Positions 7,001 to 13,531 of a stretch of DNA of 16,456 bases are shown piece after piece (position 1 is the first letter of the stretch; every line of letters begins with the position of its first letter). The translations under genes were made by a program, and so were the position numbers. Below the pieces are notes generated by a model. That model made no database searches, was not told the origin of the DNA, and saw nothing but the letters and a program-made list of their open reading frames with translations. The DNA comes from an uncultured Prevotella sp. (GTDB lineage: Bacteria; Bacteroidota; Bacteroidia; Bacteroidales; Bacteroidaceae), in contig CAKQDG010000044.1 of the NCBI GenBank assembly GCA_934219025.1, forward strand, positions 1 through 16,456. The letters are read 5' to 3'.

Positions 7001-9681
7001 GTATACGGTATTGTTATGATGCTGTCGCTGACATCTAGTGAGCCGCTTTCGAGCACTTCCTTGCCGGCAATTATTGAGTAGAGGATATGAGTGTCTTTGC
7101 GCGACGAGCCAACTTGCACATATACTGGTTTTCCGTCCTTAGGGAAGGTGGTGCCAGAGATATAAGTCCAGTCGGGAGTATCCACGGCAGGGCGCTTGTC
7201 GTCAATGCCGAAAAGAATGAATTCCTGACTTGTGGTGTCGTTACCGCATGTTGCCCACATGGTGTGTCTGCCCGACGCAATATCCTTCAACTTGTTCCAG
7301 TCGATGACAACATTTTCGTTGGCTTTGGCTGTGAATTTCTCGGAAGAAGAGTCAAACCAATATGTCACAGTGCCTTCTATCTCTTTTGCCGAGTCATTTA
7401 GACGGCGGAATGTAACATTTACCACGCTGTCTTTTATTGCCTTTTCCGGGAAGTCAAAAGCCAGACTTGTTGGACGGCTGCCGAGGGTGATGCTTGTTTC
7501 GGCAGCATGGCTCTCACCGGCGCCGTCGGTAATGGTGGCCGTTGCGGTGAAGGTATAGAATTCAGGCATTATGAATTTTGGTGTCGGCGCATTGTCGTTT
7601 GAAGAATACTCTTCGTATCCTTGTGGCATTATTACAGGTATGCGGATTGAGAATTTTCCTTCGGCATCCGTTGCCACTGTGTCGGCAAGCATCTTTTTGT
7701 TCTCGTCGCTGCTGTTGTAGAATCTCCATAACCAACGGCTCTTGCTGCGTGTTACATCGTAAGCCACTTTAGCTCCCTGAACCGGAATACCAGAATAAGT
7801 TGTTGCATGTCCAATTACCGTTACCGTGTCTCCGTTATGGTATTCGGTGTTGGCATCGTCAATTTTCACTTCAAATGTAGGGCGCTTGTATTCCTCGACT
7901 CTAAACCATTTGCTGCCGATGCCGTTGCCGGTGCAGCGGATGGAGAAACGTCCGTTCAGACTATTGCCTTCAGGAAGGGAGAAACTAACGGCAACCGTAC
8001 CGTAATTGTCGGTTGTCGCCTTCTTTTCGTCCACCACTTTATGGTTGGCATTATAAAGAGTAAAGGTAATTTCCTTTCCGCTTGCCACTTTTGTGGAGTG
8101 AATGCCATCAACATTGTATGCCACTGCCGAAGCGTGTACCTCTTGTCCCGGGCGGTAAATGGCGCGGTCGGTGAACACTGCGGTCTGACTTGACTTTTGA
8201 TCGTTACTGTAGCTGTTGAAGTTGCCCCACGAACCGGTAAACTGCATATAGTTGTCGTTTGCGGTATAGGCTCTGATCCTTTCAATGTCATAGGTCTTAA
8301 TATCGAGCGTAGTTTCGCCGTTATTGTCAGCCGTGAAGGTTTTGTAGGTGCCGTTGCTGTATCTCACTTCAATTTTTGCCCCGGCAACAGGTTGTCCGGT
8401 AGTGGCATTGAGGGCTGCTATTCTGATTTTGTTTTTCGGCAGATACATGCTCACTACGTACATGTCGCTCACTGTCAGAATGCTGCGCTGAGTCTTCAGC
8501 TTCTTATTGTCTGCCGACATTTCCACGACATATAAGCCAGGCTTCAATCCAGGCAATAGAATGTTCAACTTTTGGCTGTCGTATTCGTGTAGGGCAGAGA
8601 CAGGAGTTTTGATTTCAATTCTTGTAGACGGGATGAGTAGCGGCTTGAGTTTGTTCCAGTCCTTGTTGTCGTATGCGTTGAGATATGTGCTTCCGCTGAG
8701 GTTCAGACGTGTCAAGGCAATATTCAGTTCCTTAATGTTTCGTGCATCAGCCGTAATTGTGTCGGCAACATTAGGGAGTAATGCGTCTGGTATATTAACG
8801 CCAAACATCGGTTGTGTCAGTTTCTCGTATTCGCTCTTCAGCTGAGGCGTATTCCTCCAGTTGGCCCAGCGTTTCAGAGCCATGTTTATATATTCTGCTT
8901 TTTGGCCCTGTTCCACGTCAGAGCATCTGTTCATATATTGATACCTTTCGAGTGCCAGTTCGCCACATTCGGGCAGGTCGCCGTATATCTTGATTAGCGA
9001 ATCAAGTTTGGCAAGATATGCATTTCCGTTAGCTTTGAAATTGTTTGTCCATTCAGCGCTGTTCTTATAGACCTTCGTTTGCTCAAGTGCAGTAAGCATG
9101 GCGGCAGTTCGGTTGCCCGCCTTGTCGTAGTATTTGTTCAGAGTGTCGAAACATTCTGTTTTGTAACCAATTACGCTGAGCAAGTCGTTGTTGAAAATTT
9201 TGCTGTCCACCCCTTTTTTCATCAGTGGCTGGTAGCTGAGTGCGCTGCACTTTGCCAGCGCGTCAGGGTTTTCCATGGCTTTGTAGTATGCCAACTTCTT
9301 CTTTGCTCCGGCATTTCCAAATCCGGCAGTTCCTTCCAGTGCGCCATAGGCATCGCCAATGACACAGTAGTATATAGATGCAAGAGCTTTGTCTTGGCAA
9401 TTTTCGGCTTTAGATTCCAATCGATTGATACTTGGCGTTATGGAGTCAGGCGAGATGCGTGCTGTGAGCACAATGCGGTCCACCTCGGCACTAAGCAGAT
9501 TGCCGTAGCTTTTGTCTTTTTGTGCCAATTTTGTTATTTTGTCAAGTATCTCAATTTGAGTCTTTGGTAAGTCTTTCTTTCCTGCCGCTTCATACTGTTT
9601 CCACAGCGACGAATATCCGTCGGCCAATGCTGCTATAGGCAATATTACAGCCGCGAGAATCGATACGAGAGTCTTTTTCAT
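4060..9681 (-). CDS. Alpha-2-macroglobulin family protein, lacking the thioester motif
   Basis: This 1873-residue exported protein belongs to the bacterial alpha-2-macroglobulin family, broad-range protease traps or envelope guard proteins. A signal peptide (MKKTLVSILAAVILPIAALA, cleavage after A20) has no lipobox cysteine, so it is probably soluble or periplasmic rather than a lipoprotein. An alpha-helical N-terminal part is followed by macroglobulin domains; TDRAIYRPGQEVH at 504-516 is the typical MG3-region signature, and VEEYKRPTFEVKI follows the next domain. A D/N-rich stretch at 1103-1121 may be the exposed bait-like linker just before the core domain (NETAFFYPAL at 1133-1142, then FTLPESVTTWNFRGFAHD). 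In the thioester-domain position (about 1335-1360) the sequence is ALPYMAEITHKN, without the CxEQ motif, so no covalent trapping is expected. The C-terminus (YAPEFCGRTG) is typical of the family. The gene is complete and starts a transcription unit with its own promoter. Confidence 0.93.
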   Translation of the reverse strand: MKKTLVSILAAVILPIAALADGYSSLWKQYEAAGKKDLPKTQIEILDKITKLAQKDKSYGNLLSAEVDRIVLTARISPDSITPSINRLESKAENCQDKALASIYYCVIGDAYGALEGTAGFGNAGAKKKLAYYKAMENPDALAKCSALSYQPLMKKGVDSKIFNNDLLSVIGYKTECFDTLNKYYDKAGNRTAAMLTALEQTKVYKNSAEWTNNFKANGNAYLAKLDSLIKIYGDLPECGELALERYQYMNRCSDVEQGQKAEYINMALKRWANWRNTPQLKSEYEKLTQPMFGVNIPDALLPNVADTITADARNIKELNIALTRLNLSGSTYLNAYDNKDWNKLKPLLIPSTRIEIKTPVSALHEYDSQKLNILLPGLKPGLYVVEMSADNKKLKTQRSILTVSDMYVVSMYLPKNKIRIAALNATTGQPVAGAKIEVRYSNGTYKTFTADNNGETTLDIKTYDIERIRAYTANDNYMQFTGSWGNFNSYSNDQKSSQTAVFTDRAIYRPGQEVHASAVAYNVDGIHSTKVASGKEITFTLYNANHKVVDEKKATTDNYGTVAVSFSLPEGNSLNGRFSIRCTGNGIGSKWFRVEEYKRPTFEVKIDDANTEYHNGDTVTVIGHATTYSGIPVQGAKVAYDVTRSKSRWLWRFYNSSDENKKMLADTVATDAEGKFSIRIPVIMPQGYEEYSSNDNAPTPKFIMPEFYTFTATATITDGAGESHAAETSITLGSRPTSLAFDFPEKAIKDSVVNVTFRRLNDSAKEIEGTVTYWFDSSSEKFTAKANENVVIDWNKLKDIASGRHTMWATCGNDTTSQEFILFGIDDKRPAVDTPDWTYISGTTFPKDGKPVYVQVGSSRKDTHILYSIIAGKEVLESGSLDVSDSIITIPYTYKEEYGEGLLLNFVWVKDGVAYPHKFNIARPMQDKSLNMKWVTFRDKLTPGQKETWTLNISRPDTKDIINKKFYDEETEGSQLLALMYDKSLDQIAKYDFGFNLALWQNLPSSRWNTMQNIAILFSSEADINWFTTKPLSYNWLDYDFDDLRNSKLRYAIGAYPVASRPLYLRGNSTMATEEASITESVATSDRLDGQVLMKKDSMVTSESNDGNEQDDNTDDKDNGMQSGLQFRENLNETAFFYPALFADKKGNVNISFTLPESVTTWNFRGFAHDRNMNYGTISADAVASKQVMVMPNVPRFVRTGDNATITTRVANTTGKEILSTVTMQIIEPETEKVIFSKNKKVKIAANSTENVSFSFAADGNTPLLICRISAEGKNFSDGEQHYLPVLPNAERVINTVPFTFLKSGKKEVALDSIFPNGTKDKKLTVEYTANPSWLMIQALPYMAEITHKNAISVSSAYYANVVGKYIMNKNPIIKKVVALWKKEGKDDNGSLMSALEKNQELKSLILEETPWVIEADKETEQKKMLSSFFDESMIDYRIESQFNMLKDLQNENGSWSWFKGMDGSKNMTAQVVEMLARIKTMTNDIKAVQIMNKGLNYLATIAIKEYDEIKKKEKAGKPVCIDNGYAIQYLYVNSLLNRKLSAKENTVKDYLLDKLRKDRQRNIFAKARMAIILNNNGNAGEAKEYVESIKQYTVAKPEMGRYFDTPRAEYSWFDYRIPTQTAAIEAIKAVEPEDKTSIDEMRLWLMQSKRTQLWDTPINSVNAVYAFLDGNCNELTTANAEGMSIAVDGSNKQLPTVSAGLGYMKTSFDIDSQKTLTITKSTNGTSWGAAYAQFMQNVADVTDNTSGIGVKREIVALNGNAKKFSVGDRIKVRITITADRDYDFVQLTDKRAACMEPVKQISGYGWGYYCSPKDNVTNYFFDRLSKGTHVVETEYYIDRPGNYTTGSCTIQCAYAPEFCGRTGAVSFRITE

Positions 9682-9716
9682 AATCCAATGTGTTAGTGAT
9701 TATATGTTTCAGTTTT

Positions 9717-9750
9717 CAAAGTTACTACATGTTTTTCATAGAAACAAAAA
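9717..9750 (-). promoter_or_regulatory. Bacteroidota-type promoter of the alpha-2-macroglobulin-like gene
   Basis: On the minus strand TAACTTTG (9724 to 9717) matches the Bacteroidota -7 consensus TAnnTTTG. A TTTG (ending at 9745) lies 20 bases upstream, a fitting place for the -33 element. Transcription would start near 9710, leaving a leader of about 28 bases to the start codon at 9681. The terminator of cmk lies just upstream, supporting a separate transcription unit. Confidence 0.7.
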
Positions 9751-9775
9751 AAACGAAGAATATTGCCTGCAGAAA

Positions 9776-9821
9776 AGGAAAAAGTCTGTTTCGCCCTCAA
9801 ATTTTGGTAGCGAAACAGACT
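9776..9821 (-). terminator. Intrinsic terminator after cmk
   Basis: A perfect 12-bp stem, AGTCTGTTTCGC at 9783-9794 and GCGAAACAGACT at 9810-9821, has a 15-base loop. On the minus strand it is followed directly by TTTTTCCTTTT. It lies 83 bases past the cmk stop codon and separates porQ-cmk from the alpha-2-macroglobulin-like gene. The remaining 222-base gap between these two genes holds no credible ORF. Confidence 0.85.
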
Positions 9822-9903
9822 ATTCTTTCTCTGTTCAGACGTATTGATGTTTTTGGGCTTTCGTAGATTTGTCATGTGCAAATCCTTTGCCAGATATTGG
9901 TTG

Positions 9904-10596
9904 TCAGTCAGCCACTTTCTCGTCAAATATCTTTCTCAGCCACAGTTTTTGCTCTGGGATTGTCATGTTGCTATTGTCAAGTTCAATGGCGTCGTCAGCT
10001 TTTTTCAATGGCGACACCTCGCGGTGAGAGTCGATGTAATCTCGTTCCTCAACATTTTTCAGAATATCCTGGAAGTCGGCCGGCATACCCTTCGCTTTCA
10101 GTTCGTCGTAGCGTCGTTGGGCGCGCACCTCTGCAGAAGCCGTAACGAAAATTTTCAGTTCGGCGTTCGGAAATACAGTTGTGCCGATATCTCTGCCGTC
10201 CATCACGATACCTTTCTCTTTTCCCATAGCCTGTTGTTGTTTCACGAGCGCTTTGCGCACGAATCCGATAGCGGCAATCGGACTGACGTGTGATGATACC
10301 TCCATTGAGCGGATGTCTTTCTCTACGAGTTCCCCGTTGAGGTATGTGTCCGGACGGCCAGTCTCTACATTCAGCTTGAACGAGATTTTAATTTCGGGCA
10401 TTGCCTTTTCCAGAGCCTCGGTGTCGATGCTGTTGTCTTCATGGAACATGCCGTGGCGCAGGGCATAGAGTGTGACGGAGCGGTACATGGCTCCTGTGTC
10501 AACATAAATGTAGCCTATTTCTTTGGCAAGGTCTTTAGCCATAGTACTTTTGCCACATGACGAGAATCCGTCGATGGCTATCACAATCTTTTTCAT
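9904..10596 (-). CDS. cmk: (d)CMP kinase
   Basis: Cytidylate kinase phosphorylates CMP and dCMP with ATP in pyrimidine salvage and RNA turnover; it is cytosolic. The 230-residue length is normal. The P-loop is at 10-18 (GFSSCGKST), followed by [12 protein letters not shown] at 31-42, the substrate-binding stretch [12 protein letters not shown] at 132-143, and the lid and C-terminal region RRYDEL (161-166) and [20 protein letters not shown] (184-202), all typical of Cmk rather than of adenylate or UMP kinases. Its ATG follows a long A-rich tract and an eight-unit CTCGGA array that separates it from porQ, 142 bases upstream. From general memory, cmk lies next to porQ and near ispH in several Bacteroidota; here ispH is about 8 kb away. 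Confidence 0.96.
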   Translation of the reverse strand: MKKIVIAIDGFSSCGKSTMAKDLAKEIGYIYVDTGAMYRSVTLYALRHGMFHEDNSIDTEALEKAMPEIKISFKLNVETGRPDTYLNGELVEKDIRSMEVSSHVSPIAAIGFVRKALVKQQQAMGKEKGIVMDGRDIGTTVFPNAELKIFVTASAEVRAQRRYDELKAKGMPADFQDILKNVEERDYIDSHREVSPLKKADDAIELDNSNMTIPEQKLWLRKIFDEKVAD

Positions 10597-10631
10597 ATTT
10601 TTTTTTCTTTTTTTTTTTAAAATGGGGACTT

Positions 10632-10703
10632 CTCGGACGGCTCGGACGGCTCGGACGGCTCGGACTTCTCGGAGGGCTCGGAGGGCTCGGACGGCTCGGA
10701 GGG
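10632..10703 (-). repeat. CTCGGA 9-bp tandem repeat array in the cmk leader, eight units
   Basis: Units start at 10632, 10641, 10650, 10659, 10668, 10677, 10686 and 10695, exactly 9 bases apart. Unit types are CTCGGACGG (four), CTCGGACTT (one) and CTCGGAGGG (three), followed by a diverged remnant to about 10710. It lies in the porQ-cmk gap. On the coding strand the array leads into TCCCCATTTTA and a roughly 25-base A-rich tract before the cmk ATG. The apparent plus-strand ORFs over it only translate the repeat. Confidence 0.92.
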
Positions 10704-10738
10704 CGGAGACTCCTAAATCTTATTCTGTTTTCTGGTAT

Positions 10739-11698
10739 CTATAGCCCGTAGGATACATTCACAGTTATTGAGCTGGACGAAACGTGGTATTTGCCGTAGG
10801 CCACTTGCAACTTGAACCTCTCCAACTGCACTCCGGCACCGAAAGAGAGTCCGGCGCCGTGGCTACTCGATGATGCATCGTCGCCTGTGCCTTCGGCAAT
10901 TTTCATTTCCTTGGCACGACGGAAATTGTATCCGCCGGAAACATAAAACTGGTCGCCGAGCAACAGGTCTACGCCAGCCACGAGATGGTTCAGCGCCGAG
11001 TAGTTCCAGTGGGTCAGATCCACCGCCGTCAGCGACAGTCGGAACGGCATATTGCCGAATCTCTTGCTCACTCCGAGTTGCATGTCGAGTGGCATCTTTC
11101 CGAAATCTTCGTTGTAGGCCTTAATCTGTCCTCCCAGGTTTTTTGCCACCGCCGACACCGACCATTCCGTTTCCGGTTCATACCAGTTGAGACCCAGGTC
11201 GATGCCCGCCGCCATGGAGTTGTAGCTGCCGATGTAGGAAGTAACGAAGCGAGCCGTAATACCGCCCACAAGGTTTTTTGCCAGCGTATAGCTGAATGTT
11301 CCGGCGAGGGCGATTTCCTGAGCCGAGAACTCTCCAGTCTGGTTGTTTTCGGCATCTGTCTCCTTCATTTTTCCGTAGTTGATATACTGTCCTGCCACAC
11401 CCCACGAAGCTTTGTCGTTCACCACGCGGTTGAACGATACACTTCCCGTCACGCTTCCCGCCATATACGTCATGAAGTTCAGGTTGAGCGTCTTGTCGGA
11501 AACCGAAGCGAGCAATGCCGGGTTGCAGAACATCAGTGTGGGGTCGTCTTCAATGATGGTTATGTTGTCGCCGCCAAGAGCTGCTGCATGCGCACTCACG
11601 GGCAGACGGAGAAAGTTGTATTCCGTCTGGCTCTCCTGTGCCGTAGCTGTCATCGTGGCAACAATGAGCATCAATATTGATATTATGCTTTTTCTCAT
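10739..11698 (-). CDS. porQ: Type IX secretion system outer-membrane protein PorQ
   Basis: PorQ is an outer-membrane beta-barrel of the PorV/FadL-like group that works with the PorU-PorV-PorZ attachment machinery of the type IX secretion system, found only in Bacteroidota. The protein has 319 residues with a signal peptide (MRKSIISILMLIVATMTATA, cleavage before QES). The early segment YNFLRLPVSAHAAALGG, followed by DDPTLMFCNPALLA, is the characteristic N-terminus of PorQ. The rest shows alternating, glycine- and aromatic-rich strands (SFSYTLAKNLVGGITARF-like) and ends in a strand VNVSYGL, as expected for a barrel. No other secretion-system gene is in the window, and the three hydrolases upstream show no obvious secretion-system C-terminal signal. 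It is followed by cmk and preceded by a repeated promoter. Confidence 0.88.
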   Translation of the reverse strand: MRKSIISILMLIVATMTATAQESQTEYNFLRLPVSAHAAALGGDNITIIEDDPTLMFCNPALLASVSDKTLNLNFMTYMAGSVTGSVSFNRVVNDKASWGVAGQYINYGKMKETDAENNQTGEFSAQEIALAGTFSYTLAKNLVGGITARFVTSYIGSYNSMAAGIDLGLNWYEPETEWSVSAVAKNLGGQIKAYNEDFGKMPLDMQLGVSKRFGNMPFRLSLTAVDLTHWNYSALNHLVAGVDLLLGDQFYVSGGYNFRRAKEMKIAEGTGDDASSSSHGAGLSFGAGVQLERFKLQVAYGKYHVSSSSITVNVSYGL

Positions 11699-11703
11699 TC
11701 TTT

Positions 11704-11780
11704 CAGTTTAAAGATGCAAAGTTACATCAGTTTAAAGATGCAGGGTTACATCGTTTTAAAGGTGCAAAGTTACATCATTT
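11704..11780 (-). promoter_or_regulatory. 24-bp tandem repeat carrying -7 promoter elements upstream of porQ
   Basis: Three imperfect 24-bp copies lie at 11704-11727, 11728-11751 and 11752-11775, with a partial fourth. On the coding strand each starts ATGTAAC. The first and third hold TAACTTTG, a full match to the Bacteroidota -7 consensus; the middle copy has TAACCCTG. The copy nearest the gene would give a leader of about 12 bases. The farthest copy has TTTC 20 bases upstream, close to a -33 TTTG. Which copy is used cannot be told from sequence. Confidence 0.65.
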
Positions 11781-11826
11781 AGACTAAAAACGGAAAAAAG
11801 TAAATAATATTGTAATTGTAGTCTAA
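11779..11826. repeat. 8-bp inverted repeat in the GH28-porQ gap
   Basis: TTAGACTA at 11779-11786 and TAGTCTAA at 11819-11826 form a perfect inverted repeat around a 32-base A/T-rich spacer, just upstream of the porQ promoter repeats. It could be a protein-binding site or a weak A/T-rich hairpin. The rest of this 176-base gap, up to the GH28 stop codon at 11875, is A/T-rich and holds no other recognised element. Confidence 0.35.
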
Positions 11827-11874
11827 TGTTTATTATTAAGAATTTATTTTTTCTTGTTTTTCTATTATCTGTTA

Positions 11875-13275
11875 TCAGTCCATTCTCTCCCCCTTGGGGG
11901 AGTTGGAGGGGGCCATTATCTTAACATTCTTCACTTTGGTGTTCTCGATGAGGCTCTTGTCGAACGCCTTTGCCTTGTCTGTCACGTTGATGTTCTCGAA
12001 CGAGAAGTCTGTTAGGCGGTATTTGTCGCTCTTTCCCACATCGAAGAAATTTTTGCAGTCCATCTTAATGTTTCTCATCACGATGTTGTTGCACTGGCTC
12101 AAGGGCATGTCCTTGCGTTCGTCCATCTTGAAGAATTGTGTCCAAGGGCGCACTACGAGGAAGCTGCCCGTCGTGCCCGTGATGTTCTCCACCGTAATGT
12201 ATTCGTAATGCTGCGGCGTGTCGGGACGCATCTTCAGCCAGAGCACGCGGTTAGCTTGGTTCACCTCGATATTGCGGAGAATTATGTTCCTGTCGGTCAG
12301 GCTCTCGCTGCCCAGCGTCAGGCAACCGTGCACCACGCCGTAGCGGCAGTTCTGTATGATGATGTTATAGTTAGGACCATTGTTCGGGTCCTTGTCTGCC
12401 CAGGTTCCCTTTCCGCCCTTAATTGCAATGGCGTCGTCGTTCACGCTCATGTAGCATCCGCTTACCAGCACGTCGTGGCAAACGTCGATGTCGATGGCGT
12501 CGCTGCTCGGAGCTTTCAGACCGGTGGTTGGCGAGAAGATGTAGCAGTCGAGGAAGCGCACGTGGTGGGAGCGATAGAGATGGTTAGTCCAGAACGGACT
12601 GTTCACCAGATGTACGTCCTGCACGGTAACGTTCTGGCAATTAGAGATATACACCAGTCGCGGTCGCTGCTCGTCCTTGTTCGTACATTCCGGGTTCCAC
12701 TCTCTCCTTCGCCAGAACTGTTCCCAGTAATGATGCCCGTTGCCGTCGATAGTTCCGTTGCCGGCAATTGTGAATCCGTCTAGTCCGTCGGCATTTACGA
12801 GCGCCGTGAAGTATTTGCAGGTCTGTCCCTCGATGCGCGTCTCGTGGATTGGGAAGTCGTGTATGCGGTCGCTGCCCTTCAGCTTTCCGCCCTCTTCTAT
12901 GATGAGGTTAGTGCCTTGGCGGAAGAAGAGAGCCCCGCTGAGGAATGTTCCCTTTGGCACCACGATGGCTCCGCCGCCGTTGCTTGCCGCCGTGTCGATA
13001 ACTTTCTGAATGGCATCGGTCTGCACGATGGTACTGTCGGTACCGACCCCATAATCGGTAATGACATATCGTTTTCCGAGCTGAGCTTCGTCCACCTTCT
13101 GCGTGTTGGCAAACCATTTGTCAATCGGTGTGCCGTCAGGCCAGAGGCCGGTCTTCGCGTTTGCGCTAATGCAAATGAGCAGCAGAAGGAGAGCCCCCCT
13201 CAATCCTGGAGCCCCCCTCAGTCCCCCCAAGGGGGGAAGAATCTTAATAATTTGTTTTTTCATAATGTTATTCAA
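11875..13275 (-). CDS. GH28 polygalacturonase-type glycoside hydrolase
   Basis: This is an exported right-handed beta-helix enzyme of glycoside hydrolase family 28, which cleaves alpha-galacturonosyl bonds in pectin (polygalacturonan or rhamnogalacturonan). In the 466-residue protein the catalytic features are SSDAID at 257-262 (D259), VNDDAIAIKGG at 278-288 (D280, D281), H316-G317 in VVHGCLTLGSES, and K348 in VLWLKMR, corresponding to the NTD, DD, GHG and RIK motifs. The exact substrate is not readable. The signal peptide is odd: the basic start (MKKQIIKI) and the hydrophobic core (LLLLLICISANA) are split by about 17 residues rich in G, L, R and P that are encoded by a palindromic element. 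A related element encodes the last residues. The Met at 13263 is an equally likely start. GH105 and GH106 genes lie upstream. Confidence 0.92.
   Translation of the reverse strand: MNNIMKKQIIKILPPLGGLRGAPGLRGALLLLLICISANAKTGLWPDGTPIDKWFANTQKVDEAQLGKRYVITDYGVGTDSTIVQTDAIQKVIDTAASNGGGAIVVPKGTFLSGALFFRQGTNLIIEEGGKLKGSDRIHDFPIHETRIEGQTCKYFTALVNADGLDGFTIAGNGTIDGNGHHYWEQFWRRREWNPECTNKDEQRPRLVYISNCQNVTVQDVHLVNSPFWTNHLYRSHHVRFLDCYIFSPTTGLKAPSSDAIDIDVCHDVLVSGCYMSVNDDAIAIKGGKGTWADKDPNNGPNYNIIIQNCRYGVVHGCLTLGSESLTDRNIILRNIEVNQANRVLWLKMRPDTPQHYEYITVENITGTTGSFLVVRPWTQFFKMDERKDMPLSQCNNIVMRNIKMDCKNFFDVGKSDKYRLTDFSFENINVTDKAKAFDKSLIENTKVKNVKIMAPSNSPKGERMD
11885..11912 (+). repeat. G/C-rich palindromic element inside the 3' end of the GH28 gene
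   Basis: CTCCCCCTTGGGGGAG at 11887-11902 is a near-perfect palindrome, followed by TTGGAGGGGGCC. On the gene strand it encodes the terminal PSNSPKGE stretch, which does not look like part of the beta-helix fold. It resembles, in the opposite orientation, the element in the 5' end of the same gene. It may also form a terminator-like hairpin, though no T run follows it. Confidence 0.65.
13190..13238 (-). repeat. G/C-rich palindromic element inside the GH28 signal peptide
   Basis: CCCCCCAAGGGGGG at 13223-13236 is a perfect palindrome, next to two copies of GAGCCCCCCTCA-like sequence about 18 bases apart (13191-13203 and 13209-13220). On the gene strand it begins TTCCCCCCTTGGGGGGACTG and continues AGGGGGGCTCC, matching the general pattern of the element at 11885-11912. 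It encodes PPLGGLRGAPGLRGA between the basic and hydrophobic parts of the signal peptide. Confidence 0.7.
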
Positions 13276-13323
13276 TATTTTTATTTTATCTTGCTAAATG
13301 TCTTATTGCCAGACTATTATAAG

Positions 13324-13522
13324 GAAATAAGAAATTTAGAACACTTTTTTGTTTGATTTTGTAAAGAAAATATACATCACGAAAGCGTAGCAATGCTTCT
13401 TTTGGGGAGAAGCAATGCTTTTTCGGGAGAGAAGCAATGCTTTGCTCCCCGAAAAGCATTGCTCAGCCAAAATATTTGACTTTTGGGGGCTTTTCGAAAA
13501 AGTGTTCTAAACTTCTTATTTC
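13324..13522. mobile_element. MITE-like element with 26-bp terminal inverted repeats
   Basis: The 26 bases at 13324-13349 (starting GAAATAAGAA, ending AACACTTTTT) are the inverse of 13497-13522 with one mismatch. Inside are three direct copies of AGCAATGCTT at 13389, 13411 and 13433 (exact 22-bp period) and an inverted copy at 13454-13463; the last two form an 11-bp stem with a 9-base loop. There is no ORF. The element occupies most of the 256-base gap between the GH105 and GH28 genes and ends 9 bases past the GH105 stop codon. I could not find a clear target-site duplication, so a large structured terminator or leader remains possible. Confidence 0.55.
13389..13463. repeat. 22-bp tandem repeats with AGCAATGCTT core
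   Basis: Units start at 13389, 13411 and 13433. The first two are similar along their length (AGCAATGCTT followed by a T-rich then GGGAGA-like stretch); the third keeps only the first 11 bases and then turns into the inverted copy. They lie inside the MITE-like element and can form alternative hairpins with the inverted copy at 13454-13463. Confidence 0.8.
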
Positions 13523-13531
13523 TGTCAGAAA

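Noticed and set aside
9693..9926. 77-codon minus-strand ORF after cmk
   Set aside because: It overlaps the cmk end in another frame and runs through the terminator and promoter; its sequence shows no protein-like features.
10523..10751. Plus-strand ORFs of 64 and 73 codons with repeated GRLGRLG or RTARTA residues
   Set aside because: They only translate the 9-bp repeat in front of cmk; a period divisible by three keeps such frames open without coding function.
13276..13323. Promoter for the GH28 gene
   Set aside because: No TAnnTTTG-like element was found in this stretch, so the gene may depend on read-through from GH105 or on a signal within the MITE-like element.
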